DNA of 64,000 nucleotides from JABFRG01 sp038210445 (GTDB lineage Bacteria; Myxococcota_A; Polyangia; Polyangiales; Polyangiaceae), in the NCBI GenBank assembly GCA_038210445.1, contig JBBQWQ010000005.1:146131-210130 (forward strand), in the 5' to 3' direction. How positions within the stretch are numbered: the first letter of the stretch is position 1; the number at the start of each line of letters is the position of its first letter. This document shows positions 18,415 to 27,833 of this stretch, piece by piece. Both the position numbers and the translations under genes were made by a program. The notes under the pieces are model-generated. The model ran no database searches. It was not told the origin of the DNA and worked only from the letters and a program-made list of their open reading frames with translations.

Positions 18415-20334
18415 GTGACCGCGCCGCTTCCACGCTCCACGCCACCTTGCTCCGTCGCTTCGACCAGCGGCGCGGCTGCGTGCTTCACGGCGGCGTCCCT
18501 CCTCGGGGGCTTACTCTTGGCGCCCGCTTGCCACACCGAAACTGGCGAAGGCGATCGCACCAAGGATGGCTACGAGTACATCGTGGTCGGGTCTGGCGCA
18601 GGTGGCGGCCCCTTGGCCGCGCGGCTCGCGCGCGCTGGAAAACGCGTGCTCCTCGTCGAGGCCGGCGAAGACGTCGGCGGCAACGCGAAGTACGACGTGC
18701 CCGCGATGCATGCGCTCGCGACCGAAGATGCGGACCTTGCCTGGTGGTACTTCGTCCAGCACCACACGGATTCGGCGCTCGACAAACAAGACTCCAAGTG
18801 GACCAACGAGGGAATTCTATATCCCCGCGGGAGCGCCCTCGGAGGCTCTACCGCAGTGAACGCGATGGTCACCGTCCTCCCCTCGCCCAGCGACTGGAAC
18901 CGCCTGGCTGAGCTCACCGGCGACGCCTCCTTCCGCGCGAATGCGATGGGCCGATACTACGACCGCGTGCGCGAGTGGCTCAGCGTGGAGATCCCCGATC
19001 CGCGACTGGCGCTCGGCGATCGCAAGGTCGCAACCTTTCTCAGCGCCGCCGCTGCGACCTACGGGGCCGGCGCGGGCGACACCGGCGCGGCGACCGACGT
19101 GCCGATGACCACATCGGGGTTGTCCGCGCTCCTCCAAACCGACGTCAACGAGCGACTCCGTACCGGCGAAACAACGGGGATCTTTCGCCTGCCCCTGGCG
19201 ACCCGAAACGGCCGCCGCAACGGACCGCGGGAGCTCATCGTGCGGACCGTGAAAGAAGGGTACCCGCTCACGGTACTGACCGGCGCGTTGGTGACCCGCG
19301 TTCTGTGGGACGCCTACGCAGTAACCCCCACCGCCGTTGGGGTCGAGTTTGCGCGCGGGCGTCACTTGTATGCGGCCAATCTGGACCAACAGGCCGCACC
19401 CGAAGGCCGCGAGCGCGCCTTCGCATCCTCCGAAGTGGTGCTCGCCGCCGGCGCCTTCAACACGCCGCAGCTCCTCATGCTCTCTGGCGTTGGCCCTACC
19501 GACGCGCTCAGAACGCTCGGAATTACTGTTCACGCCGACGTGCCAGGCGTCGGCGAAAACCTCCAGGATCGGTACGAGGCGCCGATCGTGAACGAGTTCG
19601 CTTCGCCGCTCGAGGTGCTTGCAAAGTGCAGGCTCTCGGGTCCCCCTGCGAGTGATCCCTGCTACCAAGAATGGCTTTCCGGGCAAGGCGTCTATCGCAC
19701 GCCGGGCTTTCTCGCCTCCGTTCTCACGCGGTCGGCACCGGAAGCCACGCTCGCGGATCTTCAGATCTTCGGCGTGCCGACCTCCGCGCGCGGCTACTAC
19801 CCCGGCTACTCGAAGGACGGCGCCGACGCCAAGAGCACCTTCACGTGGCTATTGCTCAAGGCGCATACGCACAATAGCGACGGCACCGTGAAGCTCGTCG
19901 ACCGGAACCCGTTCTCTCGTCCCCGAATTCACTTTCACTCGTATGACGAGCAAAACCCCTTGGCCGATCCCGACTTGCTGGCATTGGTGGCGGGCGTCAA
20001 GTTCGTCCGCCGTATGGAGAAGCGCATGGAGATCCTGAGCCCCGACGACCAGCCGCGCGAGGTGTGGCCGGGCCTCGCACGCCAGACCGACACCGAGATC
20101 GCCGAGTGGGTGCGGCGGGAGTCTTGGGGCCACCACGCGTGCTGCACCGTCAAGATGGGCTTGCCGAGCGATGCCAGGTCGGTGCTGGACTCGCAGTTCC
20201 GGGTCCGCGGCACGAAGCGCCTGCGGGTCGTCGACGCCTCGGTATTCCCCGAGATTCCTGGCACATTCATCGCCATGCCGCTCTATATGGTCGCGGAGAA
20301 GGCTGCCGACACGATTCTATCGGAGGGCCAGTGA
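18415..20334 (+). CDS. GMC-family FAD oxidoreductase (choline dehydrogenase-like)
   Basis: A 639-residue flavoprotein. A signal-like N-terminus with a candidate lipobox Cys (GGLLLAPAC) is followed by the FAD-binding Rossmann start IVVGSGAGGGPLAARLAR (about 57-74), the GMC signature YPRGSALGGSTAVNAM, and the C-terminal catalytic segment WGHHACCTVKMG with RVVDASVFPEIPGTF. It oxidises alcohols, probably in the periplasm or at the surface. It starts with GTG and its stop overlaps the next start (GTGA). It is the first gene of the plus-strand lipase/oxidoreductase operon and lies divergent to the GluDH subunit-3-like gene, which may be its partner. Confidence 0.9.
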   Translation: MTAPLPRSTPPCSVASTSGAAACFTAASLLGGLLLAPACHTETGEGDRTKDGYEYIVVGSGAGGGPLAARLARAGKRVLLVEAGEDVGGNAKYDVPAMHALATEDADLAWWYFVQHHTDSALDKQDSKWTNEGILYPRGSALGGSTAVNAMVTVLPSPSDWNRLAELTGDASFRANAMGRYYDRVREWLSVEIPDPRLALGDRKVATFLSAAAATYGAGAGDTGAATDVPMTTSGLSALLQTDVNERLRTGETTGIFRLPLATRNGRRNGPRELIVRTVKEGYPLTVLTGALVTRVLWDAYAVTPTAVGVEFARGRHLYAANLDQQAAPEGRERAFASSEVVLAAGAFNTPQLLMLSGVGPTDALRTLGITVHADVPGVGENLQDRYEAPIVNEFASPLEVLAKCRLSGPPASDPCYQEWLSGQGVYRTPGFLASVLTRSAPEATLADLQIFGVPTSARGYYPGYSKDGADAKSTFTWLLLKAHTHNSDGTVKLVDRNPFSRPRIHFHSYDEQNPLADPDLLALVAGVKFVRRMEKRMEILSPDDQPREVWPGLARQTDTEIAEWVRRESWGHHACCTVKMGLPSDARSVLDSQFRVRGTKRLRVVDASVFPEIPGTFIAMPLYMVAEKAADTILSEGQ

Positions 20335-21614
20335 GACTCGCTCCAAAGGCCGCCTCCGCCCTGCGCGCGCTGCCGCTCATCGGCGTTCTGGCCTTGGTCG
20401 CCATCTCCGCGGGCACGCCGGGTTGCGCGTCGTCGAATGAGGACTCCTGCGGTCAGCTCCGAAGCGCGCTGAAGAAGTGCGGCATGCCGGTGGTGGAGCT
20501 CGACTGCGGTCGCATCGACCGCACCTCGCAGGAAGGGCTGCTGTCGCGGCTCGGAAAACAGGGCTGCCAAGGGGTCTCGGACGCGGATGCAGACGGCAAT
20601 GCCGTGGACCCACGACTGTGCGCTCTCGCGCGGTGGTCGTGTCCGGATTCGCCCACGCCAACACCGGCGCAAGCGGTGACCAAGTATCCTGTGGTCTTCG
20701 TAAGCGGCATCGACGGCTCCCCCGCCTTCGATTGGAACCCGCGAATCCTCGAGGCTGTGAAGAAGAGCGGTAGTTCGGCGCACCACGTTGGGGTGTTGCC
20801 GTGGGCCACCACCCGAGAGCGCGGCGCGGACCTGTGGGCCTCGCTGGAGACCCTCCGCCAACGCCTCGACGGCAAGAAGCTCAACTTGGTGTGTTACGCG
20901 GTCGGGGGTCTGGATTGCCGATACGTCGCAAGCCCCGGCGGGCTCATGAAGGGCAACGCCAAGGGCTTCGCCGCGGTACAGTCGACCATCGCCTCGGTGA
21001 CTACCATTTCCACGCCGCACCGCGGCACTCGCGTCGCCGAGGCAGCGCTCTCCGCGCTGAAGAGCGGCACCGCCAACGAGCTCCTGCAAACGCTGGTCGG
21101 TGCGGGCATCGAGGGCACGCTTGCAATTCCCGACGACGCCGCGCTAGGGCGCACATTGGAGGGGCTGACGCTCGCCGCGGCTCTCAAGCTCAACGCCGAG
21201 CTCACCGATGGCGAGGGCATCGAGTACCAGTCCTGGGCCGGCGTGAGCCACGTGCTGGGCAAGACCTCAACTGCCTCGGAAGAGTCTATTCGTGCACACT
21301 GCACCGACACGGAGGGTAGCCTGCTATTTCAGAGGCACAAGGACACGCGCGACGCGATGAGCGAGCTCTTGTGGATCACGACGCCCTTTGGCGGCACGTC
21401 GCTCAACGACAACGGCGCCGTGGTGCAGAGCCCCACCGACGGCATGGTGTCCGTCGAGAGCGCGAAGTGGGGCACCTTCCGTGGCTGCATTCCGGCGGAT
21501 CACTACGATGTCATCGGACAGATTGGCCACACGACGCGCGATCCGCTCACCGGCTTCGATGCGCCGCGCTTCTACCGCTACCTGGCGGGCGATCTTGCCA
21601 CGAGGGGTTTCTGA
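20331..21614 (+). CDS. Lipase-fold lipoprotein lacking the catalytic serine
   Basis: A 427-residue exported protein with a lipobox-like Cys (AISAGTPGC) and a Cys-rich N-terminal part. It is collinear with the next gene: VSGIDGSP against VNGIDSSP, VASPGGLMKG against VSPNGLKAD, SAKWGTFRGC in both. At the nucleophile elbow it reads CYAVGG (Tyr189-Ala190), where the paralogue has CHSLGG, so the nucleophilic Ser is Ala and the preceding His is Tyr. The acid and His positions downstream (TDG, ADH) are kept. It is therefore probably not a hydrolase but a lipid-binding or helper protein. GTG start overlaps the GMC stop by four bases. Confidence 0.85.
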   Translation: MRLAPKAASALRALPLIGVLALVAISAGTPGCASSNEDSCGQLRSALKKCGMPVVELDCGRIDRTSQEGLLSRLGKQGCQGVSDADADGNAVDPRLCALARWSCPDSPTPTPAQAVTKYPVVFVSGIDGSPAFDWNPRILEAVKKSGSSAHHVGVLPWATTRERGADLWASLETLRQRLDGKKLNLVCYAVGGLDCRYVASPGGLMKGNAKGFAAVQSTIASVTTISTPHRGTRVAEAALSALKSGTANELLQTLVGAGIEGTLAIPDDAALGRTLEGLTLAAALKLNAELTDGEGIEYQSWAGVSHVLGKTSTASEESIRAHCTDTEGSLLFQRHKDTRDAMSELLWITTPFGGTSLNDNGAVVQSPTDGMVSVESAKWGTFRGCIPADHYDVIGQIGHTTRDPLTGFDAPRFYRYLAGDLATRGF

Positions 21615-21615
21615 T

Positions 21616-22872
21616 ATGCGTACCCACGGTTTGGCCCTTGCGGCAGTGCTCGTTGCGCTCGCGCTCGGTTGCACCCAGTCGCCCGCCACCCAAGACGAGC
21701 GATGCAGGGCCCTGAAGCGCGACTTGGACGCCTGCCTGGGCACGCCCGCGTCGCGGCTCGACTGCAGTTCCATGACGGAGACCGACATGGACCGCCTGGG
21801 GAGCCTCACCCAGGGCCAGGGCTGTGCGCTCCTTGCCAGCGCGGTGCCGCTCGACGGCGATCTGCAGAGCGCCACCTGCCGCATGCTGGGCGTTGGCTGC
21901 ACGGCTTCGCTGACGCCCAAGCCCGAGCGACGCCCCGCCAAGTACCCGGTGCTCCTGGTGAACGGCATCGATAGCTCGCCTTTGTTTCGCTACAGCCCGC
22001 GCATCGTGAAAACGATGACCGAAGAGGGTGGGCAGCGGGTGTACCTCGCGAACCTCACGCCCTACGAAACGCCAAACGTTCGAGCACCCGAGCTGTGGAA
22101 GCGGATTCAAGAGGTGCGCGCGGAGACCGGAGCTGCCAAGGTGAATCTCATCTGTCACTCGCTGGGTGGCCTGGATTGCCGGTACTTGGTGAGCCCCAAC
22201 GGTCTCAAGGCCGACCTCGGCACCAAGGCGCCGGACCTCGCGGGATCGGTAGCTTCGATTACCACCGTGGGCACCGCGCACCGGGGCACGCGGGTGGCCG
22301 ATATGCTGCTGGGGTACCTGCCGGACGGCGATCGTGGCAAAACGGTGAACGACTTTGCCACCCTGGTGGGCGACTGGTTCGACGAGAAGGCCCTGGGAGA
22401 TGTGCACGTGAAAGCGGCCTTGCAGGCGCTTTCGGTGCAAACTGCACCGGCCTTCAACGCCGAGATCCGCGACGCCCAAGGCATCTACTACCAGTCGTGG
22501 GCGGGCTTCAGCCGCCCCTTTGGCGAGGCAACGCCCGCGTACAATGCCGAGCTTGCGCAGCTGTGCAAGACCAGCGCCGGCGATGACGGCATTGCCAAGT
22601 ACGGAACCCACGACTACATGGCACTGGCACTGATTCCGTTCGCCGACGTTGCCGGATCGGGCGCAGCCGACGGCTCGGGAGGGCCGGTTCCGAACGACGG
22701 GTTGGCGACGGTGACGTCGGCGAAATGGGGAACCTTTCGCGGCTGCATCGCCGCCGATCACCAGGAGCAGCTCGGGCAGCGCAACATTCCCGACGTCAAC
22801 GTACGGAGCGGCTTCGACGTAGCGCGCTTCTACACGAATGTCGCCACCGATCTCGCGCAGAGGGGTTTCTAG
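21616..22872 (+). CDS. Secreted triacylglycerol-lipase-like alpha/beta hydrolase
   Basis: A 418-residue lipoprotein (MRTHGLALAAVLVALALGC). The chain follows the bacterial lipase fold: KYPVLLVNGIDSS near the oxyanion loop, the nucleophile elbow ICHSLGGLDCRY with Ser182, then acid and His candidates in NDGLATVTSAKWGTFRGC and AADHQEQLGQ. The N-terminal 90 residues have paired cysteines absent from classic lipases. It begins one base after the inactive paralogue ends, so the two are tandem duplicates. Likely hydrolyses an ester of a hydrophobic substrate, perhaps for the GMC oxidases around it. Confidence 0.88.
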   Translation: MRTHGLALAAVLVALALGCTQSPATQDERCRALKRDLDACLGTPASRLDCSSMTETDMDRLGSLTQGQGCALLASAVPLDGDLQSATCRMLGVGCTASLTPKPERRPAKYPVLLVNGIDSSPLFRYSPRIVKTMTEEGGQRVYLANLTPYETPNVRAPELWKRIQEVRAETGAAKVNLICHSLGGLDCRYLVSPNGLKADLGTKAPDLAGSVASITTVGTAHRGTRVADMLLGYLPDGDRGKTVNDFATLVGDWFDEKALGDVHVKAALQALSVQTAPAFNAEIRDAQGIYYQSWAGFSRPFGEATPAYNAELAQLCKTSAGDDGIAKYGTHDYMALALIPFADVAGSGAADGSGGPVPNDGLATVTSAKWGTFRGCIAADHQEQLGQRNIPDVNVRSGFDVARFYTNVATDLAQRGF

Positions 22873-22918
22873 TGCAACGGCGTCGACTTGTGGTTGTTCA
22901 GCTGCCGCGCAGCACTAG

Positions 22919-23030
22919 CGAATTCGCGGGAGCGAATTCGGGGTTTGGGCGGAGCCCAAGGGAATGTCTAGTGCACCGCCCGTTCGCGAAGCGAACGAAT
23001 CGCGCAGCGAACTCGACGGCGGTGCACTAG
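22919..23030. repeat. Cluster of compact hairpins
   Basis: Within about 110 bases lie GAATTCGC-GGGA-GCGAATTC (about 22920-22939), TTGGGC-GGA-GCCCAA (about 22945-22959), and a 13-bp inverted repeat CTAGTGCACCGCC 22968-22980 / 23018-23030 that encloses CGTTCGC-GAA-GCGAACG (22981-22997) and TCGC-GCA-GCGA. All have 3-4 base loops ending in GA-type sequence. The run reaches into the first codons of the following gene. It could be a REP-like or mobile palindromic element, an operator cluster or an RNA structure over the ribosome site. Confidence 0.6.
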
Positions 23031-24682
23031 TGCGCGACATCGTGGTCGTCGGTTCCGGCTTCGGAGGCGCGGTCATGGCTGCGCGCCTCAGCGCTTCGCT
23101 CAAGGCCCTCGGCCGCCCGCTGGGGAGTGTGCTGGTGCTGGAGAAGGGCGACGACCACACCGGGGCATTCGACACCCATTCGAGCGGCGGCCCGCTGAAT
23201 GCCCAGGGCAATCGGTTCCGACACTCGTTCGATCTCAAAGAGATCGGACGGGTCGCTGAGCTCTACACCGATCGCGAGGGTGCCTTTCGGCAAGGCATCC
23301 CGAGCATGAACGTGATTGCCGGCAAGGGGTTGGGTGGGGGCTCCAACGCCTACGATGGCGTCAGCCTTCGCGCTCCGACGGCAGCGTTCGAGCAACAACG
23401 AGACGGAAGGCGGCTCTGGCCGGCGAGCTATTCGCGCGCAGCGCTCAACCCCTACTACGCGATGGTGGAGGCCCAGCTCAAGGTGCACCGGCTCGAGTGG
23501 ACAGATGCGATGGTGCCGCACTGGCAGCTCGCGACCAAGCGCGACTTCGTGTTCGCCGAGGGCTGCCGCAGAATCGGCGCAACCGCGGCGCCGCTGAAGC
23601 TTGCCGATGACAACGACGCCAACGAAGGGTGGTGGAACCAAGGGCAACGCTTCGAGGGACGCCAGGGCCTCAACAAAAACTACCTGCGGGACGCGAAGGT
23701 GAACGGCTGCGACTTTTGGTCCGGCTGCGAGGTCGAGTCGGTCGCCCCCATCAAGGGTGGATACCTGGTATCGGGCAAAGACCGTCGCGGCGGCACCGAG
23801 AAGCCCTTCGATATCGAGTGCAGGGTGCTCATTGTCTCGAGCGGCGCGGTGGCTTCGACCGGGCTACTCCTTCGATCGCAAGGAAGCTTCGTGGGCTCTC
23901 GGGCGTTGAGCGCCACACTCGGGAAGCACGTCTCCGCCAACGGCGACTACGGCGTCACCGGTGTGGTGGGGAAAGACTTCGAGTTCGACGTGGAAGGCCA
24001 CAAGGGCAAGCCGATGTCGAGCTTCTGCCCGTCGTACTTCAGCGAGCACAAGTTCATCTTGATCCCCTTCTACGCGGCGCCGCTCTACCTTGCGCTCGGT
24101 CAACCGTCGACCCTGCTGCGGGCCGAGAGGCCAGAGGCGCTCGGACGGGGCAGTACCGGCGTCGCCAACGCCGCCGATGGCAAGCCCGAGCGCGACTGGG
24201 GCATGGCCTACAAGACGCGCCTGCAATCGTTCGGCTCGCGCATGCTGACCATGGGCTGCCTGGCCATCGACGACTGCGAGGGCGAGATTCGCCTCGCCAA
24301 ATCCGGTGTCTCGTACGAGGTCCGTTGGGGTCAGACCTCGAACGCCACCGAAGCGACGTGGTCTGTGGCAGTCGACACCATGCGCCGGATCTACACTGCC
24401 CTCGGAGGGGAGATGTTTCTCGACGGCTATCGCAAAGACGGCACCGTCAACACCGCTCACCCGCTGGGAGGTAGCCGCATGGGCGAGAGTAAGAGAACCG
24501 GCGTGGTCGACGCGATGGGCGAGGTCTTTGGCAACCGAAACCTGTTCGTCATCGACGGCGCGCTCATGCCGTCGGCGCTCGGCGTGAACCCTTCGCTCAC
24601 CATCGCGGCCGTGGCGGAGTCGATTGCCGACGGGCTCGCGAGCGGCCGCGGCACCGAAGGGCTGGCGACGCGGCTCGCCTGA
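22964..24682 (+). CDS. Cholesterol-oxidase-like GMC oxidoreductase
   Basis: A flavoprotein of 572 residues from the ATG at 22964, or 550 from the GTG at 23030. It carries IVVVGSGFGGAVMAARL (FAD Rossmann), the GKGLGGGSNAYDG loop, and the C-terminal HPLGGSRMG and VIDGALMPSALGVNPSLT segments, which place it near the cholesterol oxidase/GMC group that oxidises sterols and other hydrophobic alcohols. No signal peptide is obvious. The 5' end overlaps the hairpin cluster, and the first about 22 residues are encoded by it, so the GTG at 23030 (MRDIVVVGSGFGG) is the more protein-like start. Last gene of the plus-strand operon. Confidence 0.85.
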   Translation: MSSAPPVREANESRSELDGGALVRDIVVVGSGFGGAVMAARLSASLKALGRPLGSVLVLEKGDDHTGAFDTHSSGGPLNAQGNRFRHSFDLKEIGRVAELYTDREGAFRQGIPSMNVIAGKGLGGGSNAYDGVSLRAPTAAFEQQRDGRRLWPASYSRAALNPYYAMVEAQLKVHRLEWTDAMVPHWQLATKRDFVFAEGCRRIGATAAPLKLADDNDANEGWWNQGQRFEGRQGLNKNYLRDAKVNGCDFWSGCEVESVAPIKGGYLVSGKDRRGGTEKPFDIECRVLIVSSGAVASTGLLLRSQGSFVGSRALSATLGKHVSANGDYGVTGVVGKDFEFDVEGHKGKPMSSFCPSYFSEHKFILIPFYAAPLYLALGQPSTLLRAERPEALGRGSTGVANAADGKPERDWGMAYKTRLQSFGSRMLTMGCLAIDDCEGEIRLAKSGVSYEVRWGQTSNATEATWSVAVDTMRRIYTALGGEMFLDGYRKDGTVNTAHPLGGSRMGESKRTGVVDAMGEVFGNRNLFVIDGALMPSALGVNPSLTIAAVAESIADGLASGRGTEGLATRLA

Positions 24683-25202
24683 GGTTGATGCACGCGCCGC
24701 GAACCTACTGCGCCGCACCGGCGTGAGATCGAAGGCGTTTGCGCCGAATTTCATGACGCGCTCGGCCCAACCGAAGTTCTCGTTCATGTTCAGGGTCATG
24801 GGTAGTGTCGCTGCCACGACTTCTGCGCATGAAGCAGAACGGCCGGCTGAAGGTCCTGGGGCGGAAGCGCAGACCGGCGTGTGAGCGTACGATGACCGTC
24901 CGCCGCGAACCAGCACGCCAGGAGCCCATGCGTGCCTACTACACACATCTGCCGAGCCAAGGGCTGGCTGGCGTCGTCTTGCCGTGTGACCGTGAGCGAA
25001 CCGGGCGCCGCTTCGATCGTCACTCGCTAAGTCATCAGCGCCGGCGGCTCGAGCTGCACCATCGCGTGCGCGCCATCGCTGCGTATCGAGAGCACAGGCC
25101 GTGCTCCAGCGCCGATCCATCGCCGCGAAATCTCGAGATGGCAGCAGTATCCCGTCGATTGCTCGCCTCGGAGGTCGGCGCGCCTGACGCCGATCCGGGC
25201 CC
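24683..25202 (-). pseudogene. Decayed reading frame, product not recognised
   Basis: No intact gene in 520 bases. On the minus strand one frame reads coherent peptide from about 25200 to 24796 but is cut by a TAG at 25027-25029 (PPALMT stop, then RVTIEAAPGSLTVT). A second frame near 24830-24720 reads a further well-formed stretch (TLPMTLNMNENFGWAERVMK), so a frameshift is also likely. The composition resembles real protein more than a shadow, but no family is recognised. Alternatively it is non-coding spacer. Confidence 0.35.
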
Positions 25203-26186
<984 letters not shown>

Positions 26187-26291
26187 GGGCACCAGCATGG
26201 CCTTGCGAAGCGGCCCCGACTATCGGTTTCACAACAAGATATTCATTAGACAGGCTACGCAATCGGCCTCGGCTCGGCTAGGGTCCCGCGC
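26187..26291. promoter_or_regulatory. Divergent AKR/LysR promoter region
   Basis: A 105-base divergent intergenic region containing an AT-rich core around 26229-26257 (TTTCACAACAAGATATTCAT). By analogy with LysR-regulated pairs it should hold the regulator's T-N11-A operator and two overlapping promoters, but no unambiguous box could be fixed by eye. Confidence 0.45.
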
Positions 26292-27191
26292 ATGCGAGAC
26301 TCGAACCTGGCCATTCTGGAGGCCTTTGTCGCGGTGGCCGAAGACCGCAGCTTCAGTCGCGCTGCGCAGCGACTGGGCGTCACCGCTTCGGCCGTGAGCC
26401 AGGCTGTGAAGCGCCTCGAAGAGCGGGTCGGCGCTCCGCTCTTCGCGCGCACCACCCGCTCCGTGCGTCTTACCGAAGCCGGCGATCGGCTCGCCTCCCG
26501 CGCCGGCCCGGCCCTGCGCGCCGCGGCGCTGGCGCTGGAAGAACTGCCGGTCTCCGGTCGCGGCGTCTCCGGGGTGCTGCGGCTCAATGTTCCTCGCATC
26601 GCCGTGCTCTCGGTGGTGATGCCCACGCTCCCGACGTTTCTCGAAGACAACCCCGACGCCTCGGTGGAGCTGGCAGTGGAAGACCGCTTCGTCGACATCG
26701 TGGCGGCCGGCTTCGACGCAGGAATCCGCCTCCACGAATCGCTCGCCGACGGCATGATGGCGACCCGCCTGTGCAAACCGTTCCGCTTCGTCCTGGTGGC
26801 CTCGCCCGGATACCTTCGGCGGCGCGGGCGCCCGCGCACGGTCGACGATCTGAAGGAGCACGAGGGCATCGCCATGCGCTTCGCCACCGGCGCCATCTAC
26901 CGCTGGGAGCTCACGGTAGACGGCAAAGACGTGGTGGTGCCGGTGCGCGGTCGGCTGGTCCTCCAGGGCATGAGCGCCTCGCTGGAGGCCGCGCGCATGG
27001 GCCTCGGCATCGCCTACGTGGACGAGCCCACCGCCAAGGAGGCGCTTCGCAAGGGCTCGCTCGAGCTCGTCCTCGAGCAAGCCTCGCCGCGCGTGCCCGG
27101 CCTCTTCCTGTACTATCCGCGCTCCATGAAGAACGACCCCAAGATTCGCGCCTTCATCCAGGCGAGCCGCAAGCCGCGGGGCGCCGCTTGA
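26292..27191 (+). CDS. LysR-family transcriptional regulator
   Basis: A 299-residue regulator. Residues 1-60 form the winged helix-turn-helix (NLAILEAFVAVAEDRSFSRA, then LGVTASAVSQAVKRLEERVG) and LFARTTRSVRLTEAG; the rest is the periplasmic-binding-like effector domain (SGVLRLNVPRIAVLSVV, VDIVAAGFDAGIRLHES, GMSASLEAARMGLGIAYV). It is divergent from the aldo/keto reductase, its probable target. Its stop overlaps a TTG start of the next lipoprotein gene (27188). Confidence 0.93.
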   Translation: MRDSNLAILEAFVAVAEDRSFSRAAQRLGVTASAVSQAVKRLEERVGAPLFARTTRSVRLTEAGDRLASRAGPALRAAALALEELPVSGRGVSGVLRLNVPRIAVLSVVMPTLPTFLEDNPDASVELAVEDRFVDIVAAGFDAGIRLHESLADGMMATRLCKPFRFVLVASPGYLRRRGRPRTVDDLKEHEGIAMRFATGAIYRWELTVDGKDVVVPVRGRLVLQGMSASLEAARMGLGIAYVDEPTAKEALRKGSLELVLEQASPRVPGLFLYYPRSMKNDPKIRAFIQASRKPRGAA

Positions 27192-27664
27192 GCCGCCTCT
27201 TCGCCACCCTGGCAGCGGCGTGCCTCTTCGCGCTCTCTGCGTGTGGCTACTGCGACGGCGCGCTTCGGATCATGCAGGGCGAGGGCTACTCCGCGCCGCG
27301 CCCCGACGAGAACGGGCGCACGCCGCTCGAGGCAAATGCCTCCTTCCTGCTTCGCGCCGACGGGCCGGCCGAGGGCGAAGCGAAGCTGAAGGAGCTCTCC
27401 GGCGTCGACGGCAGCAGCTGGCAGCTCGTAGACGACCGTACCGGGGAAGTGGTGAGCGCGCGCGTCACCGGCGATTCTGGCGGGCATGCCTGCCGGAACG
27501 GCGTGAACTTCCACTTGAAGGTCGTCGCACCGCTGGCGCCTGGCGCTTACACGCTCGTACTGTTCCTCGACAAGATCCACTGGCGCATCGTCGACGAAGC
27601 CGAACAGAAGGTCGGGTCGTACCGCGGCGCGCGCGCCCTCGTGGCCCGTTACGCGGTTCGGTGA
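27188..27664 (+). CDS. Small lipoprotein of unknown function
   Basis: A 158-residue protein. The TTG start overlaps the LysR stop by four bases and gives a lipoprotein signal (LFATLAAACLFALSAC). The mature part looks like a single beta-sandwich (SSWQLVDDRTGEVVSARVTG, APGAYTLVLFLDKIHWRIVD) with a fibronectin- or CopC-like pattern. The overlap suggests co-translation with the regulator, though a functional link is not obvious. No family is recognised. Confidence 0.6.
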   Translation: MSRLFATLAAACLFALSACGYCDGALRIMQGEGYSAPRPDENGRTPLEANASFLLRADGPAEGEAKLKELSGVDGSSWQLVDDRTGEVVSARVTGDSGGHACRNGVNFHLKVVAPLAPGAYTLVLFLDKIHWRIVDEAEQKVGSYRGARALVARYAVR

Positions 27665-27833
27665 TTGGGCGAACGTTCGCGTATTCGCTTCCCCTGGGGC
27701 CTCTGCCGGGAGATGGTGATCCTCGGTCGCGATCCCGCGCTCTTCCCCTCGATGTGCACGCGGGCGCCCGCTGCAGAAAGACCCGCCTCGTGCCTCGCCT
27801 GGTCTTGTTGCAGTCCGCGTTGGTGGGCCCGTC

